From NCBI GenBank assembly GCA_009886095.1, contig VFJL01000025.1, positions 1 to 53,162 on the forward strand: a stretch of DNA of 53,162 nucleotides. The letters are read 5' to 3'. The notes under the pieces are model-generated. The model was not told where the DNA came from, did not search any database, and saw nothing but the letters and a program-made list of their open reading frames with translations. Position numbers and translations under genes: made by a program. Shown here piece by piece: positions 28,881 through 38,564 of the stretch (position 1 is the stretch's first letter; each line of letters starts with the position of its first letter). This stretch comes from Nitrosomonadales bacterium (GTDB taxonomy: Bacteria; Pseudomonadota; Gammaproteobacteria; Burkholderiales; Nitrosomonadaceae).

Positions 28881-29873
28881 ATGCGTCATAGTACCTTGCG
28901 TCAACTTGAAGTTTTTGAAACTATTGCTCGTCTGGGAAGTTTTACACGTGCTGCAGAAGAGCTATTCTTGACTCAACCCACGGTGTCAATGCAAATCAAG
29001 AAATTAACCGATGCAGTCGGTTTGCCGCTGTTCGAGCAAGTTGGCAAGAAAATGTATCTCACCGATGCCGGACGCGAGTTGCATCAAACCTGCCGCAGCA
29101 TTTTCGAACACCTCACGCAGTTCGAGATGATTGCGGCAGATATGAAAGGACTGAAGGCTGGCAAACTGCGGCTTGCGGTGGTGACTACCGCAAAATATTT
29201 CGCGCCGCGCTTGCTGGGGATGTTTTGCCAGCAATATCCGGGCGTCGAGGTCTCGCTCAAAGTGTCCAACCGTGCGCGTGTATTGGAACGCTTGGCAGAC
29301 AATCAGGACGATCTCTATATCTTGGGTCAGCCGCCGGAGGAAGTAGATGCGGTGGCACAGGCGTTCTTGGAGAATTCGCTGGTCGTGCTTGCACCGGTCA
29401 ATCATCCGCTTGCCAATAAGAAAAGAATCACGCTTAGGCGTATAGCCGAGGAGCCATTTTTATCGCGCGAGCCTGGTTCCGGCACGCGCATTGCGACGGA
29501 ACGTATTTTCTCTGAACAGGGTTTGAAATTAAAAATACGAATGGAATTAGGAAGTAATGAGGCAATCAAGCAGGCCATTATTGGCGGCTTGGGCATTTCA
29601 GTCTTGTCACGTCACACCTTGGCGCTGGATGCGCCCATGGGACAATTCGCTGTGCTCGATGTGCAGGGCTTTCCGATTGAGCGGCAGTGGTACTACGCCT
29701 ACCCATCGGGGAAACAGTTGTCTATTGTGGCGCAGGTATTTTTGGGTTATTTACAGCAAGCGCCGCAGCTTTTGGTTGAAGTGCCTTGCCATCACGCGAA
29801 TATCGGACACTGCCCGCTTCTTCCCAATGGCAAGGATAGGACGACATTAACGGGTAAGTCCCGCATAAAGTAA
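28881..29873 (+). CDS. cbbR: LysR-type regulator CbbR of the red operon
   Basis: 330 residues: winged helix-turn-helix (about 1-65, LRQLEVFETIARLGSFTRAA then EELFLTQPTVSMQIKKL) and a substrate-binding domain with the REPGSGTR effector-loop motif of CbbR proteins. It should activate red cbbLS in response to reduced metabolites. Divergent from red cbbL by 193 bases. The C-terminus is about 20 residues longer than the green CbbR, and the final 27 bases of the frame run antisense into the 3' end of cbbO, as if the tail were acquired at the join. Confidence 0.94.
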   Translation: MRHSTLRQLEVFETIARLGSFTRAAEELFLTQPTVSMQIKKLTDAVGLPLFEQVGKKMYLTDAGRELHQTCRSIFEHLTQFEMIAADMKGLKAGKLRLAVVTTAKYFAPRLLGMFCQQYPGVEVSLKVSNRARVLERLADNQDDLYILGQPPEEVDAVAQAFLENSLVVLAPVNHPLANKKRITLRRIAEEPFLSREPGSGTRIATERIFSEQGLKLKIRMELGSNEAIKQAIIGGLGISVLSRHTLALDAPMGQFAVLDVQGFPIERQWYYAYPSGKQLSIVAQVFLGYLQQAPQLLVEVPCHHANIGHCPLLPNGKDRTTLTGKSRIK

Positions 29874-32174
29874 TGGCAATTTCTCCGGCAGTCGCTCTAC
29901 ATGATCCACGACCATATAGTTTTTTGCTCCAAAAATACGTGACACATATTGATCTGCGCGTGGGTCGAGGCTCATGCAATAGGTGATGACACCAGAACGG
30001 CCTGCTTCTTCTACTGCTTTTTTGGTGTCATAACGCAGGTATTGCGGGTCGCGTACATCCACATCTGCCGGTTCACCGTCGGTGATCACCAGCAGCAGTT
30101 TCTTGGATGAGCGCTGTAGCTTCAGGTAGTGATTGGCATGGCGAATGGCCGCACCCATTCGGGTGGAGAGTTGTCCGGTCATGCCTGCCAACCGCGCTTT
30201 GGGCACCTCATTGTAAGGTTGATCAAAATCCTTGTAGCGATAATACTCTACATCGTGACGGCCATTGGAACAGAAGCCATGGATGGCGAAAGGGTCGCCG
30301 ATTTTGTTGATTGCATTGGCAAGCAGTACGGTAGCCTGACGGGTGAGTTCCAGCACCGAGAAATCCTGTCCTGTTACTTTCTCATTGGTGGATTCGGACA
30401 GATCAAGCAGTACCAGCACAGAAATATCGCGAATCTTCCTGACCGAGCGCATCATGAAACGCAGATCGGGTTGCATCCCCATGCGCATGTCGATCATGGA
30501 GGAGATGGCGGCGTTGAGATCAATCTCGTCACCGTCCTCCAGCTTGCGGATACGCTGCACACCTTGTGGCTGCATTGCATCGAGCAGGAATTTCATGCGT
30601 GAAATCTCGCGCCGGTACTGCATGGTAATGTCATCGATCAGCTGCGTATCGCCAGATTTAGCGCGCTTTTCCTGCACAGTTACCCAGGCAGGGCGCTCCA
30701 GTTGGATCTGGTAATCCCATTCGGAATAATGGTAAGGCTGCGATACCGGTTCCTTGCCTTCCGACTCATTGTAGGAAACGCCTGCGTCCTCATATGGGAA
30801 GAATTCCGTTCCCATCACCCAGATTTCCTGCGCATCATCGCCGGCACCTTCTACTTCCACCTCGTTGGCAAACTCCATCACATTGATATACTTGCGCACC
30901 TGTTTGGGCGCGCCATAGCCGGCGGACAGCGATTTCCCAAAATCGAATTCCTCAAACTCCCAGAAATAGCGGTTGTCATCCAGATAGGGTGCAGTCAATC
31001 GATCGGTACGTGGATTAAAAGGGATTTTTTTGTCTTTGATTTTGTGTGCTAATTGAACACCAATTTCCCAGGATATATGGTGGCTATCAAGCTTGTCCTG
31101 TGCCTGAGCGAACAGCAGACGGCCTTCAGTTACCCATGCATCATTATCCTGATAGGACGGATCAAGCAGCGCACGCGCCAGACGGTTAAGGTAATCACCG
31201 ATGCTCACGTTCATTTCTGGCGTGGCGCTGTGCAATGCTGCCCAGATCTGGCGCAAGCCTGGAAAGCGGCGGATTGAGAGCGCTTCAACGCGCGCATCCT
31301 CAATGACTGAAATCACCGCCATCTGCAGCGGATTAAGTGCCTCGGCAGAAATAGGGTTTTTTGTTTCCACCAGGTGCGCAGCAGCGTGGGTTGCCGCCGC
31401 GCGATACACTTCATTGGCAGCGATATCGCCATACGCATCATAGGCATCCGGCAGGTGGATGAAATAATCTTCGATAAAAGGCTGGTAGCCTTCGCGTGTC
31501 TCGAAATCGCCAGAAGTTGGTTTCATGAAAAAATCCCGCGCCCACAATGCACGCAGGTACATATTGATACGGCGCTGCACATCCACGAACAGGGTGCCCT
31601 TGCGTTCTCTCTGCAGCACCGCCAGCGATTCCTTGGAAGCCAGGCTGAAATACTTGATCTGTTCTTCATAATTGGTGCGGTGCGCATGCGCACCCCACAA
31701 TGCCCAGCGGCGCAGACCGCCCAGGGTCAGTTGTCCGAACAGCACATCCAGTTTGTCCAGCATGGGGCGCACACCACGCGGCGCCTGTGCGATCAGGGTG
31801 TTGAGGAATTGCAGGTATTGCTGGAACAGTTGTGCATCGCCCAGGCGTTTGGCTGCTGTGGGTGCAGTAGTGAGTACGAGTTCGATTACTGCGCCGGAGG
31901 TTCTTGAAGCCAGCATCAACGCCGCTGTTGCAAGCTCGCCCACGACATCCTCGCCCACCTCTTTGGCTACTTGAGGGGCCTCATCGATCCAGGCATCCAC
32001 CAGTCCGCGGCCGCGCCCCAGACCGCGCAATGCAGAAGCGCCTTTCAGGTAATTGTCCAGGCCGCGCGGGGAAAAGATCCTGGTGGCTTCCGGCCAAGTA
32101 CCATGCAATAAGGCGATAGATTCCGGTTCCAAGTCCTCCAGTAATTCCTTGTAGTCGTCGAGATTGATACTCAT
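29847..32174 (-). CDS. cbbO: RuBisCO activase adaptor CbbO
   Basis: 775 residues. A long N-terminal CbbO region is followed by a C-terminal von Willebrand factor A domain with an intact metal site: DLSES (591-595), the Thr of TRMG (about 671) and TDGEP (698-702). CbbO binds green-type RuBisCO through the VWA domain and couples it to the CbbQ motor, clearing blocked active sites. Located 63 bases after cbbQ. Its last codons (LPEKLPLLYAGLTR) are mirrored by a diverged stub beside cbbN. The 3' end overlaps red cbbR. Confidence 0.95.
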   Translation of the reverse strand: MSINLDDYKELLEDLEPESIALLHGTWPEATRIFSPRGLDNYLKGASALRGLGRGRGLVDAWIDEAPQVAKEVGEDVVGELATAALMLASRTSGAVIELVLTTAPTAAKRLGDAQLFQQYLQFLNTLIAQAPRGVRPMLDKLDVLFGQLTLGGLRRWALWGAHAHRTNYEEQIKYFSLASKESLAVLQRERKGTLFVDVQRRINMYLRALWARDFFMKPTSGDFETREGYQPFIEDYFIHLPDAYDAYGDIAANEVYRAAATHAAAHLVETKNPISAEALNPLQMAVISVIEDARVEALSIRRFPGLRQIWAALHSATPEMNVSIGDYLNRLARALLDPSYQDNDAWVTEGRLLFAQAQDKLDSHHISWEIGVQLAHKIKDKKIPFNPRTDRLTAPYLDDNRYFWEFEEFDFGKSLSAGYGAPKQVRKYINVMEFANEVEVEGAGDDAQEIWVMGTEFFPYEDAGVSYNESEGKEPVSQPYHYSEWDYQIQLERPAWVTVQEKRAKSGDTQLIDDITMQYRREISRMKFLLDAMQPQGVQRIRKLEDGDEIDLNAAISSMIDMRMGMQPDLRFMMRSVRKIRDISVLVLLDLSESTNEKVTGQDFSVLELTRQATVLLANAINKIGDPFAIHGFCSNGRHDVEYYRYKDFDQPYNEVPKARLAGMTGQLSTRMGAAIRHANHYLKLQRSSKKLLLVITDGEPADVDVRDPQYLRYDTKKAVEEAGRSGVITYCMSLDPRADQYVSRIFGAKNYMVVDHVERLPEKLPLLYAGLTR

Positions 32175-32237
32175 GCTGTGTCCGCCTTTTTACTTGCACT
32201 CAGTCTTCTGCCACGAAACAACTGCCGGAATCTATTC

Positions 32238-33041
32238 TCAGAAGAAGGTTGTCACGGTTGCATCTAACGCATCACGCATGTCAGGGTCATCGGTAATCGG
32301 ACGTACCAACGCGACGCGGCAGGCAGCGTGCGCATTTACCCCCTTGGCGATCAGGCTACCGGCGTAAATCAGCATACGTGTGGAAATACCCTCATCCAGG
32401 CCGTGTCCTTTAAGATTGCGCGCACGCTCGGCGATAGAAACCAGTTTGTCGGCTACTGCTTCGCTCACACCGGTTTCATGCATGACAATTTCCGTTTCAG
32501 TGGTATGGTCGGGATAATTGAAATCCATCGCACCGAAGCGTTGTTTGGTTGATTGTTTCAGATCCTTCATCAGACTCTGGTAACCGGGGTTATAGGAAAT
32601 CACCAATTGAAAGTCGGCGTGGGCGTGGATCAACTCGCCCTTCTTCTCCAGCGGCAATACGCGACGGTTGTCGGTCAGCGGGTGGATCACCACAGTCGTG
32701 TCCTGCCGTGCTTCAACCACCTCATCCAGGTAGCAGATTGCACCATAACGCGCAGCGACGGCGAGGGGGCCATCCTGCCAGCGTGTACCCTGGGCATCAA
32801 GCAGGAAACGGCCGACCAGATCGGAGGCGGTCATGTCTTCATTACATGCCACGGTGATCAACGGTTTCTTCAGTTTCCATGCCATGTATTCAACAAAACG
32901 GGTTTTGCCGCAACCGGTCGGGCCTTTGAGCATCATGGGCATGCGCACAGAATAGGCGGCTTCGTACAATTCCACTTCGTCGGTAACGGCACGATAGTAG
33001 GGTTCTGTGGTAACTCGGTACTGGTCAATGATTGCGCTCAT
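32238..33041 (-). CDS. cbbQ: RuBisCO activase motor CbbQ
   Basis: 267 residues from ATG 33041 (GAGGAA site). MoxR-type AAA+ ATPase: P-loop GPTGCGKT (40-47), Walker B ICYLDEV (102-108), and the C-terminal arginine/sensor region around [13 protein letters not shown]. Forms hexamers that work with CbbO to remodel inhibited form IA RuBisCO. It follows green cbbS across a strong hairpin (33083-33114). Confidence 0.96.
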   Translation of the reverse strand: MSAIIDQYRVTTEPYYRAVTDEVELYEAAYSVRMPMMLKGPTGCGKTRFVEYMAWKLKKPLITVACNEDMTASDLVGRFLLDAQGTRWQDGPLAVAARYGAICYLDEVVEARQDTTVVIHPLTDNRRVLPLEKKGELIHAHADFQLVISYNPGYQSLMKDLKQSTKQRFGAMDFNYPDHTTETEIVMHETGVSEAVADKLVSIAERARNLKGHGLDEGISTRMLIYAGSLIAKGVNAHAACRVALVRPITDDPDMRDALDATVTTFF

Positions 33042-33082
33042 ATTGGATTCCTCAATGTCACTGGTTGTTTGCGGATAAGCAA

Positions 33083-33114
33083 AAGCCCCCGACCCATGCG
33101 GGCAGCGGGGGCTT
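33083..33114 (-). terminator. Hairpin between green cbbS and cbbQ
   Basis: AAGCCCCCG (33083-33091) pairs with CGGGGGCTT (33106-33114); CCC and GGG inside the loop can extend it. On the minus strand it is followed by TTTTGC, giving a weak intrinsic terminator 20 bases after the cbbS stop. It should let only part of the transcription reach cbbQO. Confidence 0.75.
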
Positions 33115-33134
33115 CTGAGCAACCTAGCCGCTGC

Positions 33135-33491
33135 TTAAATGGTTTTGCCGCGGTAAATCACCATGGCTGTGCCTTGGGATTGGTTGAAATTATTGTAACC
33201 AATCAGACGCACATGGTTGTTTGGATTGGCTTTGTGGCAAGCTTCAGCTTCGGCCAGCACGTGGTCCACGTCGGTTTCACCGAACATGGGTAGTTTCCAC
33301 ATGTACCAGTAGGAGTCCATCAGGTACTCCGGCTCGGTATGCTCGATCGCGGGGTTCCAGCCCTTGCTCACCAGATAGGTCACCTGCTTTCTGATATTTT
33401 CTTCAGTCATCGCAGGCAGGTAAGAGAAAGTCTCGAACTTTCGACTAGCCGGATCGCTTACGCGCGATTTGTAATCCATCACTTCACTCAT
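33135..33491 (-). CDS. cbbS: RuBisCO small subunit, green-type (form IA)
   Basis: 118 residues, the normal green bacterial length without the red-type tail. Blocks [39 protein letters not shown] and [11 protein letters not shown] are characteristic of form IA small subunits. Preceded by a strong AGGAG site. Partner of the large subunit just upstream. Confidence 0.97.
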   Translation of the reverse strand: MSEVMDYKSRVSDPASRKFETFSYLPAMTEENIRKQVTYLVSKGWNPAIEHTEPEYLMDSYWYMWKLPMFGETDVDHVLAEAEACHKANPNNHVRLIGYNNFNQSQGTAMVIYRGKTI

Positions 33492-33556
33492 GATTCACTC
33501 CTTGAATTTAATTGTGGGGTGGGCTGGGCCTAAGACCATTACCCACCCTGTATTGT

Positions 33557-34978
33557 TTACTTGTGGGCTACGTCCAGTTTGTCGACGGTGTCGAACTCGA
33601 ACTTGATTTCTTTCCATGTCTCCATAGCAATCTTCAGTTCGGGGCTATGGGCAGCGGCTTTGGTCAGGATGGATTTGCCTTCCTTCTCTATCTCCACGCC
33701 CTGGTTACGCGCTTCCACACAGGCTTCCAGTGCGACACGATTGGCTGCTGCACCAGCGGCGTTACCCCATGGGTGCCCCAGCGTACCACCACCGAATTGC
33801 AGACAGGCATCATCGCCGAAGATGGCAACCAATGCGGGCATGTGCCACACATGAATGCCGCCGGAAGCAACCGGGAACACCCCAGGCATGGAACCCCAGT
33901 CCTGATCGAAGAACAGACCACGGCTGCGGTCTTCTTTGATGAACTTGTCGCGCATGGTGTCAATCCAGCCCAGCGTCGCTTCACGATCGCCTTCCAGTTT
34001 GCCGACCACGGTACCCGAGTGCAGGTGATCGCCACCGGACAGACGCAGGATCTTGGTCAGTACGCGGAAATGAATACCGTGGTGCGGGTTGCGGTCGAGA
34101 ACAGCGTGCATGGCGCGGTGAATGTGCAACAACATGCCATTGTTACGGCACCAGTTGGCCAGACCCGTGTTAGCGGTCAAACCGCCGGTCAAGTAGTCAT
34201 GCATGATGATCGGTGCGCCCAATTCTTTGGCAAATTCGGCACGCTTGTACATTTCTTCCGGGGTCGGCGCGGTCACGTTTAAGTAGTGACCTTTGCGTTC
34301 GCCGGTTTCACGTTCAGCTTTTTGGCAAGCCTCCACCACGAATTCAAAACGATCACGCCAACGCATGAACGGTTGGCTGTTGACGTTCTCGTCGTCCTTG
34401 GTCAAATCCAGGCCACCGCGCAGGCATTCGTATACGGCACGGCCATAGTTCTTGGCGGACAGGCCCAGCTTGGGTTTAATGGTACATCCCAACAGCGCAC
34501 GGCCATATTTGTTCAGTCGATCACGTTCCACCTGAATCCCAGCGGGAGGGCCGCCACAAGTTTTCACGTAAGCGATAGGGAAGCGCACATCTTCCAGACG
34601 CAACGCGCGCAGGGCCTTGAAGCCGAACACGTTGCCGACCAGTGAAGTCAGTACGTTAACCACGGAACCTTCTTCAAATAAGTCGATCGGGTAAGCCACG
34701 AAAGCATAGAAGCAGGTATCGTCACCGGGCACATCCTCGATCCGGTAAGCGCGACCCTTGTAGTAATCCAAGTCGGTCAACAGATCGGTCCACACCGTGG
34801 TCCAGGTGCCGGTGGAAGATTCGGCAGCTACTGCAGCAGCCACTTCTTCACGGGGCACACCTGCCTGCGGGGTGATCTTGAAACAGGCCAGCAGATCAGT
34901 ATCCAGCGGGGTGTAATCCGGTGTCCAATAGGTATGCCGGTATTCTTTTACCCCGGCGTTATATGTTTTCACTGCCAT
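33557..34978 (-). CDS. cbbL: RuBisCO large subunit, green-type (form IA)
   Basis: 473 residues, a standard form IA length, with a strong GGAGG site seven bases before ATG 34978. Catalytic residues: TIKPKLGLS (Lys168 and Lys170), [11 protein letters not shown] with carbamylated Lys194, HIHRAMHAV and [10 protein letters not shown]. The closest layout is the IAq subtype, which is followed by cbbQO rather than carboxysome genes; no carboxysome shell gene is present. Divergent from its own cbbR across 185 bases. Confidence 0.97.
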   Translation of the reverse strand: MAVKTYNAGVKEYRHTYWTPDYTPLDTDLLACFKITPQAGVPREEVAAAVAAESSTGTWTTVWTDLLTDLDYYKGRAYRIEDVPGDDTCFYAFVAYPIDLFEEGSVVNVLTSLVGNVFGFKALRALRLEDVRFPIAYVKTCGGPPAGIQVERDRLNKYGRALLGCTIKPKLGLSAKNYGRAVYECLRGGLDLTKDDENVNSQPFMRWRDRFEFVVEACQKAERETGERKGHYLNVTAPTPEEMYKRAEFAKELGAPIIMHDYLTGGLTANTGLANWCRNNGMLLHIHRAMHAVLDRNPHHGIHFRVLTKILRLSGGDHLHSGTVVGKLEGDREATLGWIDTMRDKFIKEDRSRGLFFDQDWGSMPGVFPVASGGIHVWHMPALVAIFGDDACLQFGGGTLGHPWGNAAGAAANRVALEACVEARNQGVEIEKEGKSILTKAAAHSPELKIAMETWKEIKFEFDTVDKLDVAHK

Positions 34979-35111
34979 AGCGTTACCTCCAGTTAAATCC
35001 CGCTTATTTCCCGCAGAAGGAGAAATCGGGAGATCGTGTTACGAACATGACCATTTGCAAATTCCAGTTACCACTATATAGGCGGATAACCATAAGAACA
35101 AATTAATAATT

Positions 35112-35142
35112 ATGATAATTATGATAAGATTAAGCTTATCAT
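35112..35142. promoter_or_regulatory. Candidate CbbR operator, green operon
   Basis: ATGATAAG-ATTAAG-CTTATCAT (35121-35142) is a perfect 8-bp inverted repeat in the green cbbL/cbbR divergent gap; another ATGATAA sits nine bases to the left (35112-35118). It lies 22 bases before the cbbR start, where bound CbbR would also repress its own gene. Confidence 0.6.
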
Positions 35143-35163
35143 TACCTATATCCTACCCAAGCT

Positions 35164-36087
35164 ATGTTGCATGTTACTTTAAGACAATTAAAAGTATTCG
35201 AATCGGTTGCCCGTAACCTGAGTTTCTCGCGTGCTGCCGAGGAGCTCTATCTGACCCAGCCGGCAGTTTCGATGCAAATCAAGCAACTGGAAGGTAACAT
35301 TGGTCTGCCGCTGTTCGAGCAAATGGGCAAGAAAATCTACCTGACCGATGCCGGGCGCGAACTCTATCATTATAGCCGGGCTATTTCTCAGCAACTGGCT
35401 GATATGGAACTGGCGCTGGATGAACTGAAAGGACTGGAACGCGGCAAGCTCAATATTTCAGTGGTGAGTACTGCCAATTACTTTGCCCCACACTTGCTCG
35501 CCAAATTTTGTCAGCGCTACAGTGGCGTTACCGTGAGTCTTAGCGTTTCCAACCGTGAAACCGTGCTAAAGCAATTGGCTGACAATGTAACCGACCTCGC
35601 CATCATGGGTCAGCCACCGGATGATCTGGATATCGCCACGGTATCTTTCATGGAAAATCCTCTGGTAGTCATTGCTCCGCCGAATCACCCATTGTGCAAG
35701 TTGCGCAAGATTCCGGTAAAAAGGCTGGAGCAGGAAACTTTCCTGGTGCGCGAACCCGGTTCTGGCACCCGTGGCGCGATGGAGCGTTTTTTTGCAGTCC
35801 ACCATATCAACATCAACCGCGGCATGGAAACGGACACTAATGAGGCGATCAAGCAGGCGGTACAGGCAGGCATGGGATTGGGTATTATGTCGCTGCACAC
35901 AGCCGAGTTAGAGCTGGAAACGAAACGACTCAAAGTGCTGGACGTACAGGATTTCCCCATCATGCGTCACTGGCATGTGGTGCATCGGAAAAATAAGCGT
36001 CTTTCAAGCGTAGCGCAAGCATTCAGGGAATTCTTGCTGAAAGAGGCGCCCGGGTTGATGCCTGGGATAACGGCAGCACGGAGTTAA
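35164..36087 (+). CDS. cbbR: LysR-type regulator CbbR of the green operon
   Basis: 307 residues. The N-terminal helix-turn-helix (LRQLKVFESVARNLSFSRAA) is close to that of the red CbbR, and the effector domain carries REPGSGTR. The two regulators are clearly paralogues and their operator half-sites look alike, so cross-talk between operons is plausible. Divergent from green cbbL. Confidence 0.95.
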   Translation: MLHVTLRQLKVFESVARNLSFSRAAEELYLTQPAVSMQIKQLEGNIGLPLFEQMGKKIYLTDAGRELYHYSRAISQQLADMELALDELKGLERGKLNISVVSTANYFAPHLLAKFCQRYSGVTVSLSVSNRETVLKQLADNVTDLAIMGQPPDDLDIATVSFMENPLVVIAPPNHPLCKLRKIPVKRLEQETFLVREPGSGTRGAMERFFAVHHININRGMETDTNEAIKQAVQAGMGLGIMSLHTAELELETKRLKVLDVQDFPIMRHWHVVHRKNKRLSSVAQAFREFLLKEAPGLMPGITAARS

Positions 36088-36149
36088 AGGCGTTCTGAAA
36101 AACAACTGCTCTCTGCGCTGCCGCCAATGGATAACGTCTCTCGCTGAAA

Positions 36150-36866
36150 TTACCTGCCGGAGCCTCTCATGGCTTCGTTTGCTGCTGCGTTAGCTGCTTC
36201 ACAGGCTATTCTTTTGTAGGCACTTAATCCGCTGCAATCTGTTGCCGAGACAGCTGATTGGGGTAGGGTTACGTTTTTAAGTGCTTCATTTGCACTCGCA
36301 TTGCCTGCTTCACAGGCAATTCTTGCGTAGGGACCTAGTCCGCTGCAATCTACCGCAGCCGCAGCAGCAGGTTGGGACTGAGAATCTTGAGATGCCCCAG
36401 AACTATTCGTGCGAGCACTGGTGCTTTCTTTGCCAGTACTTTCTCTATTGCGTACATACTGCTGTTTAGCTCCGCTGGAAACAAACAGGGGTGGACCGTA
36501 GACATCGCTGTCATCCGGGTCAAAAGTAACCCATGGGGTCAGTACTTCACGGCTACCGCGTTTCTCATACTTGAAAACCCGGTCAGCCTGTCCTTCATAT
36601 ATGAACCGCACTCTCCACGATGTGCGGGTCGCCGCGCTGCTGTAATTCATGCAACGACCGCGGATGGAGGCATCTTTCGTCGTGCTGCCATTCTCGTCAC
36701 AACGAAAACTCGTTCCTGCTGCGACCTTTACATCTGCAGGTAGATAGGGAATGACATGCTTGTTATCGAGCAGCAGAGCACCCAGTTCATCCGCAAACAC
36801 ATTATTCGCTTGTGCGATGGTGAGCGAAGTTGCTAGCAACATACCAGTTATCAAAGAAATTTTCAT
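36150..36866 (-). CDS. Secreted protein with two C-terminal DCSGL repeats
   Basis: 238 residues. A signal peptide (about 1-20) is followed by a unique domain (25-135) with Cys residues and a WRVRFIYEG stretch, then a Ser/Gln-rich linker. Near the end are two copies of a 26-residue unit, DCSGLGPYARIACEAGNA and DCSGLSAYKRIACEAANA, each with two Cys and ending in an Asn-Glu-Ala motif. The Cys pairs probably form disulfides in the periplasm or outside. No named family. It follows the RD-rich gene by 14 bases and is probably co-expressed. Confidence 0.8.
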   Translation of the reverse strand: MKISLITGMLLATSLTIAQANNVFADELGALLLDNKHVIPYLPADVKVAAGTSFRCDENGSTTKDASIRGRCMNYSSAATRTSWRVRFIYEGQADRVFKYEKRGSREVLTPWVTFDPDDSDVYGPPLFVSSGAKQQYVRNRESTGKESTSARTNSSGASQDSQSQPAAAAAVDCSGLGPYARIACEAGNASANEALKNVTLPQSAVSATDCSGLSAYKRIACEAANAAANEAMRGSGR

Positions 36867-36880
36867 TTTAGGAACCCCTC

Positions 36881-37453
36881 TTAATTGTGTCCGTGCTTAC
36901 CCTGTTTGCCGTGATCGCCGCGATTGCCATGGCCACGGGCATTGTCGCGTCCATGTTTACCATGCTCGCCGGCTGCTTCATCAGCCCGATCCAGTCCACG
37001 CTTTTTCTCTCCGTGACCATCTCTCCTGCGTTCTTCACGAGGGCCATCCCTATGATCTGCTCTATGTTCCCCCTTGCGACCATCCCTGCGATTCTCTCTA
37101 TCGTCCCTGCGATCTCCCTTATCATCCCTACGATCCGCTCCATCGCTTCTGCGATCCCTGTCATCGTTCCTGCGATCACCTCTATCCCCTCCGCGATCAC
37201 CCCTATCTTCCCCGCGATCTCCTCTATCCCCCCTGTGGTCGCCCCTGTCTTCCTTACGATTGGCCCTTCGCTCATCGCCATCTTTCTTTTTCCGTTCCAT
37301 CTCTGCTGTGGGAACGGGGGTTGTTGTCTGCGGGGCCGGTACTGGAGCTGGAATTGGAGTCGGTGCCGGAGTCTGAGCCAAGGTGTAGGTAGAGGTAGAG
37401 AACAGGAATATAATTCCTGTCACAAACACTGAAATTGTTCTGTTCATCATCAT
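36881..37453 (-). CDS. Secreted Arg/Asp/Gly-rich low-complexity protein
   Basis: 190 residues: signal peptide (about 1-26), a Pro/Thr-rich linker (PAPTPIPAPVPAPQ), then about 110 residues made almost only of Arg, Asp, Gly, Glu and Lys in repeating RGDRGDR / DRRDD patterns, ending in a His/Gly-rich tail. The mixed-charge region should be disordered and may bind metals, polyanions or the cell surface. The DNA repeats keep the opposite strand open too (36887-37432), which I treat as a shadow frame. Confidence 0.65.
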   Translation of the reverse strand: MMMNRTISVFVTGIIFLFSTSTYTLAQTPAPTPIPAPVPAPQTTTPVPTAEMERKKKDGDERRANRKEDRGDHRGDRGDRGEDRGDRGGDRGDRRNDDRDRRSDGADRRDDKGDRRDDRENRRDGRKGEHRADHRDGPREERRRDGHGEKKRGLDRADEAAGEHGKHGRDNARGHGNRGDHGKQGKHGHN

Positions 37454-37671
37454 CCCTTTTTGATTATATGTTGTTCACCAAGGGCTCGTCATTGCCCCAA
37501 CAGGTTAAAAAGGATAAGTATTTCACCCCTTTTATGTGTATTCGACTTTACCCTTAACAGAATGATGGGTCAAGGCGATTGCAGGAGGTCTGAGCGGGGC
37601 CTGCTTTTGTAGACCGGGAAGTTGGTGTTACTTTATCAACTCGTCAGGAGCATTCATGAAATGTACCCCCC

Positions 37672-38436
37672 TTAAAAATTATTCTTCCAGCTACGGATTG
37701 CAGCAAACACGCTGACTGGATCGGACAATGATTCGCCAAGGTAATCGCTGGCACTCTGGATGACTTCCAATTGTTTGCATCGCAAGAACGGATTGGTAGC
37801 TTTTTCCCTCATCATCGTTGACGGCAAGGTGGGAATGTCCTGCTCACGTAGTTCTCTTGTCACAACTTCGAGTTCGAGCAGCGCCGAGTTGCCCGGCTCG
37901 ACCGCCTTGGCAAAATGTATGTTGGCCAGTGTATATTCGTGACCGCAATAGACCTGAGTTTCATTGGGCAACGCAGCCAGTTTCTGCAGCGAAGCATACA
38001 TCTGTTGCGGCGTGCCTTCAAATAATCGCCCGCAGCCACAGGCAAACAGGGTGTCGCCACAAAACAGCAGGTTTGCGCCATAATATGCAATGTGTCCTGC
38101 AGTATGGCCGGGGATGTCGAGTATGTCGAAGCTGAGCGGGAATTCTGTCAACTGCACATGATCCCCTTCTTTGAGACGATGCGTGAGCGTAGGGATTGAT
38201 TCATGCGCGGGGCCGTAAACAGGTACTGGAAATTCCTGCAGCAATCTTGCGTTACCGCCGACGTGATCGTTATGGTGGTGGGTATTGAGTATGGCGACGA
38301 GTTGCAGATTTTCGCGTCGTAAAAAATCCAGCACCGGCGCAGCATCGCCCGGATCAACCACAGCGGCGTGGCAGTGGTTGTGGATGACCCAGATATAGTT
38401 GTCAGTAAATGCGCGAACCGGAACGATATGTAACAT
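37672..38436 (-). CDS. gloB: Hydroxyacylglutathione hydrolase (glyoxalase II)
   Basis: 254 residues with the metallo-beta-lactamase signature THHHNDH (52-58) that binds the two metals, plus GHTAGHIAY and CGDTLFACGCGRLFEG. Hydrolyses S-lactoylglutathione, finishing methylglyoxal detoxification. Divergent from the methyltransferase gene, as in the enterobacterial gloB-yafS-rnhA-dnaQ arrangement. Confidence 0.96.
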   Translation of the reverse strand: MLHIVPVRAFTDNYIWVIHNHCHAAVVDPGDAAPVLDFLRRENLQLVAILNTHHHNDHVGGNARLLQEFPVPVYGPAHESIPTLTHRLKEGDHVQLTEFPLSFDILDIPGHTAGHIAYYGANLLFCGDTLFACGCGRLFEGTPQQMYASLQKLAALPNETQVYCGHEYTLANIHFAKAVEPGNSALLELEVVTRELREQDIPTLPSTMMREKATNPFLRCKQLEVIQSASDYLGESLSDPVSVFAAIRSWKNNF

Positions 38437-38564
38437 GGTGTGATGGGGTTGAGTTAAATTTCGGCTTGACTGCGTGGGGTTTGTTTAGAGGTTCTATAGG
38501 GAATACTCGGGTTAATTCGTAATTAAATTACCATCTGTCTCCAGACAATATTTGGACATTATAT

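Noticed and set aside
33512-34282. 256-codon plus-strand ORF opposite green cbbL
   Set aside because: Shadow of a highly conserved gene with biased codon use; no RBS.
37074-37263. Tandem DNA repeats that might be a CRISPR array
   Set aside because: The repeats are contiguous, irregular and codon-phased inside the Arg/Asp-rich gene, with no spacers and no cas genes.
36887-37432. 181-codon plus-strand ORF opposite the Arg/Asp-rich protein
   Set aside because: It is kept open by the short DNA repeats of the true gene; no signal peptide, no good RBS, and its product is an odd Pro/Ile/Ser repeat.
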